The position numbers and the translations under genes are program-made. A DNA stretch of 38,836 nucleotides from positions 1 to 38,836 of the forward strand of contig NZ_BMDZ01000055.1 of assembly GCF_014636235.1 (NCBI RefSeq), in the 5' to 3' direction. The notes below the pieces were generated by a model. That model was not told the origin of the DNA. It ran no database searches and saw nothing but the letters and a program-made list of their open reading frames with translations. Below, piece by piece: positions 1-8,524 of the stretch (positions are counted from its first letter, which is position 1; the number at the start of each line of letters is the position of its first letter). This stretch comes from Tistrella bauzanensis (lineage in GTDB: Bacteria > Pseudomonadota > Alphaproteobacteria > Tistrellales > Tistrellaceae).

Positions 1-80
1 ACATCACCCGAGGGAATCAGCCCCGCAGCGCGGGGGCAAGCGGACATCGACAGGGTTGGAGCCCATTCTGCAACAGGCTC
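1..80. mobile_element. Insertion sequence end, partial (cut by window edge)
   Basis: Bases 62-80 (CCCATTCTGCAACAGGCTC) occur again, exactly and in inverted orientation, at 38757-38775 near the other edge. The two copies diverge immediately on both sides of the 19 bp. In both places the outer side is not the host gene: here the recognisable sensor part of the diguanylate cyclase begins only after base 80. That is what the terminal inverted repeats of an IS look like, with the element lying to the left. A small perfect hairpin (CCCCGC-AGC-GCGGGG, 21-35) lies inside it. Too little is present to see a transposase. Ends containing CTGTTGCA are known from several IS families, so I do not assign one. 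Confidence 0.6.
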
Positions 81-1112
81 ATCTATCTGAAGGATAAAAG
101 CATCCTGAGCAGCCTGCTTGGGGAGCATTATTACGAGGACGAGAGCTATCTGTATGTTGTCGACCAGAGTCGCCGGCTTCTGTACCACCCCGATCCGGGC
201 CGGGTGGGAGAGGTGGTGGGCGCCAATGTCGTGATCGACGCCATCATCCGTGGCGAGAACGGCCGCCAGCGGGTGGTGAACAGCCGTGGCGTCGACATGC
301 TCGCGGGCTTCGCACTGGTGCCGGCGACCGGTTGGGGGATCGTGGCGCAGCGGCCATTCGATGCCACTCTGGCGGGATTGAACGACCTGACATGGAAGGT
401 GGTGCGGAACACCCTGCCACTGGGTGCCCTGACGCTGATCTTCATCTGGTGGTTCACGCGCCTGATCTCGCGGCCGCTGTGGCAACTGGCCGATGGTGCG
501 CAGCATATGGACCGTGAGGGGACCGCCGACAAGCTGCGGAACGTCCGATCGTGGTATCATGAGGCCTTGCAGATCAAACGGGCGATGCTGGTCGGTATCG
601 GTCTGGTCAACACCAAGATCGGCCGACTGAACCGGGATGTGCAGACAGATCCGTTGACCGGCGTGCTCAACCGTCGTGGTCTTGATGCCGTGCTCGACGA
701 GTGGCGGGCCGAGGCGCGCCCTTTTGCTGCCATCGCCTTGGACATTGATCATTTCAAGCGGGTGAACGACACCTTCGGGCATGACGCGGGCGATTCCGTT
801 CTGCGTAATCTGTCGCTGACCATCCAGAGTTGCGCGCGCGAGGCGGATATCGTCTGCCGGCTGGGCGGCGAGGAGTTCCTGCTGCTGCTGCTGCCATCGA
901 CCAGCGCCGCGTCGGCCGCGGTGGTGGCGGAACGACTGCGCCGTGCCGCCGCGCAAGACCTGGTCGACCCTGTGGGCCGGATCACCATTTCGCTGGGCGT
1001 CGCCGCGCTGCCCGAGCACGGTGCCGACGCGGGCATGGTGCTGCGTATGGCTGACGAAATGCTCTATGAGGCGAAGAACGGCGGCCGCAACCGTGTGGTG
1101 GTCGCCGGGTAA
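81..1112 (+). pseudogene. Diguanylate cyclase (GGDEF) with sensor domain, 5' part missing
   Basis: The frame is open from base 81 to the TAA at 1110-1112 and matches the last two thirds of a membrane-bound diguanylate cyclase, which makes cyclic di-GMP from two GTP. The first part (to about base 400) resembles the end of an extracytoplasmic Cache-type sensor. One hydrophobic helix follows (about 408-475), then a linker, then a GGDEF domain beginning at DPLTGVLNRR. The active-site motif is GGEEF (864-878). An RxxD product-inhibition site (READ, 837-848) sits five residues upstream, so the catalytic domain looks intact. The N-terminal helix and most of the sensor are missing because the IS end abuts the gene at base 80. 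An internal GTG start at 204 could give a shorter protein, but it lacks most of the sensor. Family call is firm; whether anything functional is made is unknown. Confidence 0.85.
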
Positions 1113-1280
1113 GGATAGGCCGCATCGGCGGCAACTCTGCCGGCGTGATCCCGGCCGGATGAGCGCGGCGGCGGGCGGTGGTCATCAGGCGCGGGCATCT
1201 GGAGTGACCGCCGGGGCGCAATGATACCGGCTGGTCAAATTACGGTTGCGGATCCGGCCGGATCGCTTCAATCATAGCCG

Positions 1281-1312
1281 GGCATATGTTCAGGGGCATA
1301 TCCGGGACATAT
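1281..1312 (+). repeat. Three short CATAT repeats upstream of the racemase gene
   Basis: GGCATAT (1281-1287), GGCATAT (1295-1301) and GACATAT (1306-1312) follow one another within 32 bases, 48 to 79 bases before the racemase start. Spacings are 14 and 11 bases. They might be regulator half-sites, or part of an A/T-richer leader; nothing else in the 247-base gap (1113-1359) is recognisable. Confidence 0.3.
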
Positions 1313-1359
1313 GGCCAGACAGGCATAGCGGCGCGCCGCAACCGACAGGGAGGTATCTG

Positions 1360-2490
1360 ATGGGTCCGCTTCAGGGGATCAGGGTCGTCGAGATCGCGGG
1401 GCTGGGGCCGGGGCCGTTCTGCGCCATGCTGCTGGCCGATATGGGCGCCGATGTGCTGCGCATCGAGCGGTCGACCGGCAGCGGGCTGTTCGAGCCGAAA
1501 TTCGACCTGACCAATCGTGGCAAGCGGTCGGTGGTGATCGACCTGAAGAAGCCCGAGGGCATCGCCGCGGTGCTGAAGCTGGTCGAGAGCGCCGACATCA
1601 TCACCGAGGGTTTCCGTCCCGGCGTGATGGAACGGCTGGGTCTGGGGCCCGAGGCCTGTCTTGCCCGCAACCCGAAGCTGGTCTATGGCCGCATGACCGG
1701 TTTCGGCCAGACCGGGCCGCTGGCCAAGGTGGCCGGTCACGACATCAACTACATCGCAATGTCGGGCGCGCTGCATGCGATCGGGGCTGCCGACAAGCCG
1801 GTGCCGCCGCTCAATCTGGTGGGGGATTTCGGCGGTGGCGCGCTGTATCTGGCCTTCGGGCTGGTCTCGGCGCTGCTGGAAACCCGCCGGAGCGGCCAGG
1901 GCCAGGTGGTCGATGCCACGATGATCGATGGCGCCGCCAGCCTGATGACCATGATGTATGGCATGGCGGCGGCCGGTGGCTGGGAAGATCGCCGAGAGGC
2001 CAATCTGGTCGATGGCGGCGCCCATTTCTACGACACCTATGAAACCGCCGACGGCCTTCATGTCTCGATCGGCTCGATCGAACCGCAATTCTATGCCGAA
2101 CTGGTCCGACTTGCCGGGCTCGACCCCGAGACGTTCGCGCCACAGAACGACAAGGCGCAATGGCCGGCGTTGAAGGTGAAACTGGCCGAGGTGATCCGCA
2201 CCAGGACCCGTGACGAATGGTGCGCGATCATGGAAGGCACCGATGTGTGTTTTGCCCCGGTGCTGTCGATGTTCGAGGCGCCGGAACACCCCCATAACCG
2301 TGCCCGCGGCACCTTTATCGAGATCGACGGCGTGGTTCAGCCGGGCCCGGCGCCGCGCTTCAGCCGCACGATGCCGGACCAGCCGACCCCGCCGCCGGCC
2401 CCCGGAACCCATACCGATCAGGGCCTTGCCGATTGGGGCTTCTCGGCCGACGAGATCGCGGCGCTGAAGGCAGTGGGCGCCGCTGCCTGA
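1360..2490 (+). CDS. Alpha-methylacyl-CoA racemase (family III CoA-transferase fold)
   Basis: A 376-aa cytoplasmic enzyme of the CaiB/BaiF family. Among these it looks specifically like alpha-methylacyl-CoA racemase, which interconverts R and S forms of 2-methyl-branched acyl-CoA esters before beta-oxidation. The three residues used by the Mycobacterium tuberculosis racemase fall at the same places: His127 in GHDINY (126 there), Asp156 in GDFGGG and Glu241 in SIEPQF. The N-terminal motif [19 protein letters not shown] is typical of the fold. I chose ATG 1360 because GACAGGGAGG lies just upstream and the conserved domain begins at residue 3; the open frame extends to 1246 without a better start. 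It stands alone on its strand, with no CoA ligase next to it. Functional call is good, native substrate unknown. Confidence 0.88.
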   Translation: MGPLQGIRVVEIAGLGPGPFCAMLLADMGADVLRIERSTGSGLFEPKFDLTNRGKRSVVIDLKKPEGIAAVLKLVESADIITEGFRPGVMERLGLGPEACLARNPKLVYGRMTGFGQTGPLAKVAGHDINYIAMSGALHAIGAADKPVPPLNLVGDFGGGALYLAFGLVSALLETRRSGQGQVVDATMIDGAASLMTMMYGMAAAGGWEDRREANLVDGGAHFYDTYETADGLHVSIGSIEPQFYAELVRLAGLDPETFAPQNDKAQWPALKVKLAEVIRTRTRDEWCAIMEGTDVCFAPVLSMFEAPEHPHNRARGTFIEIDGVVQPGPAPRFSRTMPDQPTPPPAPGTHTDQGLADWGFSADEIAALKAVGAAA

Positions 2491-2594
2491 GGCGACAGGC
2501 TCGACCGAGGCCGGGCACACCCAATCTTGTGGCGTGTTCCCGGCCGCTGCCGCTATCCTGCGTGGCGCTGTTGTTACGCCCAAGGATGCGCCTG

Positions 2595-3506
2595 ATGCCG
2601 ATTCCCGATTATCAGACCCTGATGCTGCCGGTGCTGCGGATCGCGGGCCAGGGGGAGGCCAGGGTCGCGGCGGTGGTCGACCAGATCGCGGATGATGTCG
2701 GGCTGACCGCGGATGAACGCGCAGCCCTGCTGCCGAGCGGCCGGCAGCGGGTGATCCACAACCGCATCCATTGGGCGAAATTCTATCTGACCAAGGCCGG
2801 ATTGATCGAGGCCTTGGGCAAAGGGCGCTTCATTGCCACCCCGGAAGGGCTGCGCGTGCTGGCGACGCGTCCTGAGCGGATCGATACCCACAGCCTGAAG
2901 GCCTATCCGGCCTTCGCGGCGTTCTATGGCAAGCCGGCGGCGACGGCCGATGACGGCGCGGCAGCATCGCCGCAGGACCAGACGCCGGAAGAGCTGATCG
3001 ACAACGCCTGGCAGGCGCTGCAATCGGCGCTGCGTGACGACCTGATCGCGCGCATCCTGCTGAACACGCCCGACTTCTTTGAACGGGTGATCATCGATCT
3101 GCTGGTGGCGATGGGCTATGGCGGGTCGCATGCCGATGCCGCCACCCGGCTGGGGCGCAGCGGTGATCGCGGCGTCGATGGCGTGATCAATGAAGACCGG
3201 CTGGGGCTGGACCGGGTCTATGTCCAGGCCAAGCGCTATGCGCCGGAAAACAGCGTCGGGCGGCCCGATGTGCAGGGTTTTCTAGGCAGTCTCGTGGGGT
3301 TCGGCGCCACCAAGGGCGTGTTTGTCACCACCTCCAGCTTTTCAAGTGGTGCACGCGATTTCGTGCGCCATCTGCCGCAGCGGATCGTGCTGATCGATGG
3401 CGCCCAACTGGCTGATCTGATGATCGAGCATGATGTGGGCGTGCGCACCAGCCGGATGATCGCGGTCAAGCGGCTGGACGAGGATTTCTTCACCGAGGCC
3501 GACTGA
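2595..3506 (+). CDS. mrr: Mrr-type restriction endonuclease
   Basis: A 303-aa protein, essentially the length of E. coli Mrr (304 aa), a type IV restriction enzyme that cuts methylated DNA. The N-terminal part (about 1-90) is the Mrr winged-helix DNA-binding domain and starts like Mrr (PIPDYQTLMLPVL). The C-terminal part (about 158-295) is the PD-(D/E)xK nuclease: Asp195 in GDRGVDG, then Gln211-Ala-Lys213 in VYVQAKRY, the D...QxK variant usual for this family. A variable linker rich in Ala and Asp separates them. ATG 2595 is preferred over ATG 2586 because AAGG (2582-2585) is at a better distance and the family starts here. No methylase is adjacent, as expected for a type IV enzyme. It follows the racemase by 104 bases without visible linkage. 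Confidence 0.88.
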   Translation: MPIPDYQTLMLPVLRIAGQGEARVAAVVDQIADDVGLTADERAALLPSGRQRVIHNRIHWAKFYLTKAGLIEALGKGRFIATPEGLRVLATRPERIDTHSLKAYPAFAAFYGKPAATADDGAAASPQDQTPEELIDNAWQALQSALRDDLIARILLNTPDFFERVIIDLLVAMGYGGSHADAATRLGRSGDRGVDGVINEDRLGLDRVYVQAKRYAPENSVGRPDVQGFLGSLVGFGATKGVFVTTSSFSSGARDFVRHLPQRIVLIDGAQLADLMIEHDVGVRTSRMIAVKRLDEDFFTEAD

Positions 3507-3542
3507 CCTGCCGCCCATGCCACGGGGTGGAACAGGCGGCGG
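3507..3542 (+). terminator. Hairpin after mrr, possible terminator
   Basis: GCCGCC (3510-3515) can pair with GGCGGC (3535-3540), extended by a G-U and a G-C pair. The loop contains a second small hairpin, CCAC-GGG-GTGG (3520-3530). It begins a few bases after the mrr stop. There is no T-run, so this is only terminator-like. Confidence 0.3.
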
Positions 3543-3776
3543 TTGCAGCAAGCGGCAACATTATCGGCCTTTGACAGGGAACGCGCTGAAGCAATCCTGA
3601 ACCGCGCAATACGGACTGAGGCCATACCCCGGCAATTGCGGCCGGAACCGGCCAGCCAGGATGAGGTGGCAAAGGGCATGCCAGGAGGCGTTCTGCGCCG
3701 CCACGGGCCGTGTCGGAACCCGTTGGCGGAAGAGGGGTTATCGGCATAAGCACCCGGCAACCAAGGAGGCCCCGCT

Positions 3777-4331
3777 ATGGCGAGCCCCACCCCGCGCTCC
3801 GATACCGATCCCCGCGCCGATACCAGTCCCCGTGGTGAACCCGAACCGCGCCCGACCGCGCGGCCGATGCCCGATCCGCAACCATCGACCACGCCGCGGC
3901 CGATGGATGACCCGCGCCCGGCAGCAGCGGCTGCAACGCCAGCGGGTGGGGCGCCGCAGCACCCGCCGGGGCCGGTGGAGCCGGTCGATCCGGCCAACCC
4001 TGCTGGGCCGGGGCCGGTCGATCCCGATCCGACCCACCCCGCGCCCGGGAGTCCGGCCGATCGGCCGGAGATGGTGGAGCCCAGCATCACCGGCACCCGC
4101 CGAGGCACCGCGTCGGGCACCGATCACGAGCCGCCGATCGCGGCCGATCCGGCGATGGAAAGCCCGACCGCCGCCCGCCCGGCTTATTCGGGTGAGGATA
4201 CCGGGCCGGCCTATTCGGGCCAGGATACCAGTCAGGGCGAGATCATCCTGCGCACCCGCCAGCGCCGCCGCATCTTCATCGGCGGGCTGGTGGCGCTGGT
4301 GGTGATCGTGATCCTGGCGGCGATCTGGTAG
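3777..4331 (+). CDS. Pro-rich protein with a C-terminal membrane anchor
   Basis: I do not recognise a family for this 184-aa protein. Residues 1-150 are almost entirely low-complexity Pro, Asp, Ala, Thr and Arg, surely disordered. Near residues 138-152 a short unit is repeated (AYSGEDTG, AYSGQDTS). The end is Arg-rich (RTRQRRR) followed by about 18 hydrophobic residues (IFIGGLVALVVIVILAAIW). That is the layout of a tail-anchored protein with its N-terminus in the cytoplasm, or of a stop-transfer segment. A strong AAGGAGG (3763-3769) stands ahead of ATG 3777, which supports it as real despite the composition. Neighbours give no functional hint. The 270 bases before it contain no gene I can support. 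Confidence 0.65.
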   Translation: MASPTPRSDTDPRADTSPRGEPEPRPTARPMPDPQPSTTPRPMDDPRPAAAAATPAGGAPQHPPGPVEPVDPANPAGPGPVDPDPTHPAPGSPADRPEMVEPSITGTRRGTASGTDHEPPIAADPAMESPTAARPAYSGEDTGPAYSGQDTSQGEIILRTRQRRRIFIGGLVALVVIVILAAIW

Positions 4332-4352
4332 CGGCTGCCGCTGGCGTGGCGC

Positions 4353-5051
4353 TTATTCCGGATCGCCGATGGTGAGCGCGATGGTGCCGAGGCCCGCGAC
4401 CGAGCCCTCGATCCGGTCGCCCGCGACCACGGCGCCGACACCTTCGGGCGTGCCGGTATAGATCAGGTCGCCCGGCGCCAGATGATAGAACTGCGACAGA
4501 TGGGCGATCAGCGGCGCCACCGGCCAGATCAACAGGCCGATATCGCTCGACTGGCGGGTGACGTCATTGACCCGCAGCTCCAGGGCACCGGCCGTGGGGT
4601 GGCCGCAGGTCGCGACCGGCACGATATCGGACAGCACCGCCGACTGCTCGACATCCTTGCCCAGATCCCACGGTCGCTGAACCGCACGGGCGGCCAGTTG
4701 CAGATCGCGCCGGGTCATGTCGAGCCCGCAGGCATAACCGAACACGGCCTCCAGCGCCGATGCCGCATCGACCCGGAAGGCGGGGCGGCCGATGGCGACC
4801 ACAAGCTCCATCTCGTAATGATAATTCGCCGTGCCCGGCGGATAGGGGATGGTGGTGCCCGATGGCTGAAACGCCAGGGCAGATTTGGTGAAATAGAACG
4901 GCGCCTCGCGATCGACCTCCACCCCCATTTCGCGGGCATGGGCTTCGTAATTGCGCCCGACGCAGAAAATGCGCCGGATGGGAAACAGGCGCGCGTCACC
5001 CTGGATCGGGGCTGCCGGCCAGGTTGGCGCCGGAAAAGCATAACTGGTCAT
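4353..5051 (-). CDS. Fumarylacetoacetate hydrolase family protein, probable fumarylpyruvate hydrolase
   Basis: A 232-aa cytoplasmic FAH-fold enzyme. It has the features of gentisate-pathway fumarylpyruvate hydrolases of the NagK type: [13 protein letters not shown] near residue 31, [11 protein letters not shown], the metal-binding acidic residues Glu80 and Glu82 in HYEMELVV and Asp111 in [10 protein letters not shown], and TGTPEGVG near the C-terminus. The reaction would be fumarylpyruvate to fumarate plus pyruvate, the last step of gentisate degradation. Its place beside a gentisate dioxygenase island supports this. Related enzymes cleave maleylpyruvate directly or act on homoprotocatechuate intermediates, so exact substrate is inference. 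It is divergent from the IclR gene, with 99 bases between the two starts. Confidence 0.82.
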   Translation of the reverse strand: MTSYAFPAPTWPAAPIQGDARLFPIRRIFCVGRNYEAHAREMGVEVDREAPFYFTKSALAFQPSGTTIPYPPGTANYHYEMELVVAIGRPAFRVDAASALEAVFGYACGLDMTRRDLQLAARAVQRPWDLGKDVEQSAVLSDIVPVATCGHPTAGALELRVNDVTRQSSDIGLLIWPVAPLIAHLSQFYHLAPGDLIYTGTPEGVGAVVAGDRIEGSVAGLGTIALTIGDPE

Positions 5052-5150
5052 TGATATCCCTTATGACGGGTGTGGGCTTCATTGTCGCAGCGATGCCGAC
5101 CGGCTATGGTGCCGGCCGATATCGGTGGTCGGACATCAGGAGCAGGCGGC

Positions 5151-5918
5151 ATGGTGGAGCGGCGCAAAGGCATCCAGTCGGTGGAAATCGGGCTGGGGGT
5201 GCTGGATGCCCTGGTCAGGCTGGGCCGTCCGGCAACGTTGTCGGATGTGGCGCGGGCCGCCGGTCAGTCGACCAGCCAGACCCACCGCTATCTGGCGAGC
5301 TTCGTCAATGCCGGCTATCTGCGCCAGGATGCGGCGACCGCGCTGTATGACCTGCACACCGGCGCGCTGAGACTGGGGCTTGCCGCCATGGGCCGGCTCG
5401 ATGTGTTCGAACAGGCGGGGCAGGGCGCCGAGGCGCTGGTCGCCGCCACCGGCCGCACGGTGCTGATCGCGGTCTGGGCCGATAGCGGCCCGACCATCAT
5501 CCGCTGGTATCCGGGCAGCCCGCCGGTCTACACCACACTGGCCATCGGCTCGCATCTGTCGCTGACCCAATCGGCCACCGGCCGGATCTTCCTGGCCTTT
5601 CTGAACGAGAGTTTCGTGTCGGACCTGCTGCAACGCGAGCTGGTCGTCGAGCGCAGCGACGGCCCGGTGGATATCGATGCCCTGCGCCAGCAGGTGCGCC
5701 GCGATCTGGTGGCCTGGGTCGACGGCACCACGGCGCCGGGCCTGCGCGCTTTCGCGGCACCGGTGTTCAATCTTCAGGGGCAGTTGGTGCTGGCGCTGTC
5801 GGTGATCGCCTCGCAGAATTTCGGCACCGGGGGTGACGACGTGGCGCGTGCCCAGTTGATCGACACCGCCCGCGCGATCACGCATCGACTAGGCGGACGC
5901 TGGCCGGCCGGGGATTGA
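5151..5918 (+). CDS. IclR-family transcriptional regulator
   Basis: A 255-aa regulator with an N-terminal winged helix-turn-helix (about residues 7-65, including TLSDVARAAGQSTSQTHRYL) and a C-terminal IclR effector-binding domain (about 75-250). IclR proteins commonly control aromatic-acid catabolic genes, binding the substrate or an intermediate. Here it lies inside the gentisate island, divergent from the FAH gene and convergent with the reductase. I start at ATG 5151 because the conserved domain begins at once and CAGGAG (5137-5142) is just upstream; the open frame reaches back to 5070 with unrelated residues. Its last 41 bases overlap the 3' end of the reductase gene on the other strand. 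Likely targets are the promoters at 7191-7238 and its own divergent promoter; this is inference. Confidence 0.87.
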   Translation: MVERRKGIQSVEIGLGVLDALVRLGRPATLSDVARAAGQSTSQTHRYLASFVNAGYLRQDAATALYDLHTGALRLGLAAMGRLDVFEQAGQGAEALVAATGRTVLIAVWADSGPTIIRWYPGSPPVYTTLAIGSHLSLTQSATGRIFLAFLNESFVSDLLQRELVVERSDGPVDIDALRQQVRRDLVAWVDGTTAPGLRAFAAPVFNLQGQLVLALSVIASQNFGTGGDDVARAQLIDTARAITHRLGGRWPAGD

Positions 5919-7128
5919 GGCAGGCGCGGGCGGCGCGGCTGTCGAAGGCGGCAGCCGTGATCAAGGCATCGGGCAGCACGGCGCCGGTCGTGACCAGCCG
6001 GCGGCAGATGCTCATCTCGCGCCCGGCATTCACCGCGGCGGCACCGATCAGCCGGTTGCCGTCGAGCACCAGAAACAGCCGGCCGCCGGTGAGCGCCCGC
6101 TGCTCGACGATCCGCGCGCCATCGGCCTCGGGCCCGGTCTGCCCGGCAAGCTGAACATTCAGGTCATACTGATCGGTCCAGAACCACGGCGCCTCGGCCT
6201 GCGGCGGCGCGGTGCCAAGGATCGCCGCCACCGCATGGGCGGCGGTGACATTGGCATTCTGCCAGGTCTCGCAACGCATCGCCCGGCCTGCCGGCCCCGG
6301 CTGGGCCGCGACATCGCCGATCGCGAAGATCGCCGGGTCGCTGCTGCACATCCGGTCGTCGACCACGATGCCGTCATCCACCGCCAGCCCCGCCGCCTGG
6401 GCCAGCCCGCTATCGGGCACCACGCCGATGCCCGCCACCGCGATATCGGCGGACAGGATGGCGCCATCCGACAGGGTGGCATGAATGCCGTCGGTATCCT
6501 CGCGCATCGCCCGCACCCGGGTCGCGGTGCGGATCGCCACGCCGGCGGCGGCATGGCGGGCGGCGATCAGGGCCGCCACCGGCGCCGGGAAGTTGCGCCC
6601 CAGCAGCCGTGAGCCGATCTCGACCACGGTGACGGCCAGCCCCTTTGTGGCCAGTGTGGCCGCGACCTCCAGCCCGATGACACCGCCACCGACAATCAGC
6701 ACCGAGCGCGCCCGCGCCGCGCGCGCCGACAGCGCGGTCACGTCGTCGATCGTGCGCAGGTCGTGCAGGCGGTCGAGCGTGAAGGGCAGGCGGCGGGGCC
6801 GGCTGCCGGTGGCCAGCACCAGATGCGCATAGGGCAGATGCGTGCCGTCATCCAGCCGGATGCGGGCGGCGCGCCGGTCGATGGCAGTGGCCTGCCGGCC
6901 CAGCATCAGGCGGATGCCGGCCTGCTGATACTGCGCGGGATCGGCCAGCCAGGTCGGCGGCGTTGCCGGGTCGTTCAACATGTCTTTCGACAGCGGCGGC
7001 CGCTCATAGGGCGGCAGGGTTTCGGCCCCGATCAGGGTGACCGGACCGTTATAGCCGCCCTCGGCCAGCATCAGCGCCGCGCGCCCGCCGGCCTGTCCGG
7101 CACCGATGATCACCGCGCCTGCCGTCAT
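5878..7128 (-). CDS. FAD-dependent ferredoxin reductase of a Rieske oxygenase system
   Basis: A 416-aa pyridine nucleotide-disulfide oxidoreductase fold protein like BphA4/ThcD reductases. It passes electrons from NAD(P)H through FAD to a ferredoxin. FAD binding: GAGQAGG at residues 9-15. NAD(P)H binding: a second glycine motif, VGGGVIGLEVA, near residue 147. A second FAD contact is AIGDVA near residue 275. The C-terminal reductase domain contains the FWTDQYDLNVQLAG stretch. ATG 7128 is chosen because AAGGAGA (7134-7140, read on this strand) precedes it and the GxGxxG fold begins at residue 9. It is divergent from the oxygenase genes and shares their promoter region. Known salicylate 5-hydroxylase systems use a plant-type [2Fe-2S]/FAD reductase instead, so this combination is noteworthy. 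Confidence 0.88.
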   Translation of the reverse strand: MTAGAVIIGAGQAGGRAALMLAEGGYNGPVTLIGAETLPPYERPPLSKDMLNDPATPPTWLADPAQYQQAGIRLMLGRQATAIDRRAARIRLDDGTHLPYAHLVLATGSRPRRLPFTLDRLHDLRTIDDVTALSARAARARSVLIVGGGVIGLEVAATLATKGLAVTVVEIGSRLLGRNFPAPVAALIAARHAAAGVAIRTATRVRAMREDTDGIHATLSDGAILSADIAVAGIGVVPDSGLAQAAGLAVDDGIVVDDRMCSSDPAIFAIGDVAAQPGPAGRAMRCETWQNANVTAAHAVAAILGTAPPQAEAPWFWTDQYDLNVQLAGQTGPEADGARIVEQRALTGGRLFLVLDGNRLIGAAAVNAGREMSICRRLVTTGAVLPDALITAAAFDSRAARACLNPRPASVRLVDA

Positions 7129-7180
7129 CGATTTCTCCTTGGGGATGGCTGTCTCTAGGGGGCGCCGCGCTGGCTGGTTT

Positions 7181-7238
7181 ACGAACCGGCTTGACGGCTG
7201 TTCGTCGCACACTATACAACTAATCACACAATATGCAA
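7181..7238. promoter_or_regulatory. Divergent promoters with overlapping -10 boxes, plus inverted repeat
   Basis: Rightward, towards the oxygenase: TTGACG (7191-7196), 16-base spacer, TATACA (7213-7218). Leftward, towards the reductase: TTGCAT (complement of 7233-7238), 16-base spacer, TATAGT (complement of 7211-7216). The two -10 boxes share four bases, so the promoters exclude each other or are switched together. A perfect inverted repeat, ACGAAC (7181-7186) with GTTCGT (7200-7205), brackets the rightward -35 and is a candidate site for the IclR regulator. Motifs are seen directly; activity and regulator are inferred. Confidence 0.6.
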
Positions 7239-7277
7239 CAAGCCGCGCCATCAGCGGCGGGGCGAGGGAGGCTGAGG

Positions 7278-8522
7278 ATGACCGTGCAGACGGATCACGC
7301 TTGGGCCGGCCGGGCTTGGGGAACCGACGACGCCGGCAAGGTGCCCTATTGGGTTTATACCGATCAGGCGGTCTATGACCGCGAGCTTCAGCGCATCTGG
7401 TACGGGCCGCACTGGCTGTATTGCGCGCTGGAGGCCGAGATACCGGCGGTGGGTGACTTCAAGACCACCACGCTCGGCGCGCGGCCGGTGATCGTGATCC
7501 GGAGCGCCGAGGACGAGATCAGCGTGGTGGAGAACCGCTGTGCGCATCGCGGCGTGAAGTTCTGCCAAGCGCGCCAGGGCCATACCCAGGATCTGCTGTG
7601 CCCCTATCACCAATGGGCCTATGACCTGCGCGGCAATCTGGTCGGCGTGCCGTTCCGTCGGGGCGTGAAGCGCCAGGGCGGCATGCCGCAGGATTTCGAC
7701 CCGGCCAATCACGGCCTGCGCCGGTTGCGGGTCGAGGTGGTCAACGGCGTGGTCTGGGCGACCTTCTCGGACGACACGCCACCCTTCCGCGACTATCTGG
7801 GTGAAAAATTCTGGGCGCATTACACCCGGGTCTATGACGGCCGCAAGCTGGAGGTGCTGGGCTATAACCGCCAGCACATCCCGGCCAATTGGAAGCTGAT
7901 GATGGAGAACATCAAGGATCCCTATCACGCGGGATTGCTGCATGTGTTCTTCGTGACCTTCGGCCTGTTCCGCGCCGACCAGAAGTCTGCGGTCGACATG
8001 GACGACACCGGCCGTCACGGCATTCTGATCAGCCGCAAGGGCGAGCAGGAGGTGAACGACGTCACCGCCGACATGCGCAACTTCCAGAGCGATCTGAAGC
8101 TTGAGGATCCGCGCATTCTGGACGTGGTGAAGGAATTCCCCGGCGACGAGACGGAGGGGATGATCACGGTGTTTCCCAGCGTCATCCTTCAGCAGCAGGT
8201 CAATTCACTGACCGCGCGCCAGATCGTGCCCACCGGCCCCGCCGGTTTCGATTTCCACTGGACCCATTGGTGCTATGCCGACGACACGCCCGAGATGAAG
8301 TTGCGGCGCACCCGGCAGGCCAATCTGTTCGGCCCCGCTGGTTTCGTATCGGCCGATGATGGCGAGATCATCGAGATGAGCCAGCAGGGCTTCCAGCCGG
8401 TGCCTGATCAGGACGCGCTGGTGATGATGGGTGGCCGTGACGTCGCGCCCACCGATTACATGGTCACCGAAACCGCGATCCGCGGCATGTATCGCTATTG
8501 GCGGGAGATGATGGGGCTGTGA
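7278..8522 (+). CDS. nagG: Rieske oxygenase large subunit, probable salicylate 5-hydroxylase
   Basis: A 414-aa ring-hydroxylating oxygenase alpha subunit, close to the roughly 420 aa of NagG. The N-terminal Rieske [2Fe-2S] site is complete: Cys88-x-His90 in NRCAHRG and Cys108-x2-His111 in CPYHQW. The catalytic domain has the mononuclear iron site Asp214-x2-His217-x4-His222 (DPYHAGLLH). Overall it resembles salicylate 5-hydroxylase and related anthranilate/aminobenzenesulfonate oxygenases. Salicylate to gentisate is the likeliest reaction because a gentisate 1,2-dioxygenase is three genes downstream. ATG 7278 is preceded by GAGGGAGG (7264-7271). It heads a tight operon with the small subunit 2 bases after its stop codon. 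The exact aromatic substrate (salicylate, a substituted salicylate, 3-hydroxybenzoate) is not settled by sequence alone. Confidence 0.85.
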   Translation: MTVQTDHAWAGRAWGTDDAGKVPYWVYTDQAVYDRELQRIWYGPHWLYCALEAEIPAVGDFKTTTLGARPVIVIRSAEDEISVVENRCAHRGVKFCQARQGHTQDLLCPYHQWAYDLRGNLVGVPFRRGVKRQGGMPQDFDPANHGLRRLRVEVVNGVVWATFSDDTPPFRDYLGEKFWAHYTRVYDGRKLEVLGYNRQHIPANWKLMMENIKDPYHAGLLHVFFVTFGLFRADQKSAVDMDDTGRHGILISRKGEQEVNDVTADMRNFQSDLKLEDPRILDVVKEFPGDETEGMITVFPSVILQQQVNSLTARQIVPTGPAGFDFHWTHWCYADDTPEMKLRRTRQANLFGPAGFVSADDGEIIEMSQQGFQPVPDQDALVMMGGRDVAPTDYMVTETAIRGMYRYWREMMGL

Positions 8523-8524
8523 CC

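Noticed and set aside
1240-2583. A 447-codon open frame opposite the racemase
   Set aside because: Same shadow pattern; the racemase with its three catalytic residues is on the other strand.
3543-3749. A 68-codon open frame between mrr and the Pro-rich gene
   Set aside because: No ribosome site of note, no family, and it overlaps the terminator-like hairpin region. Too weak to call a gene.
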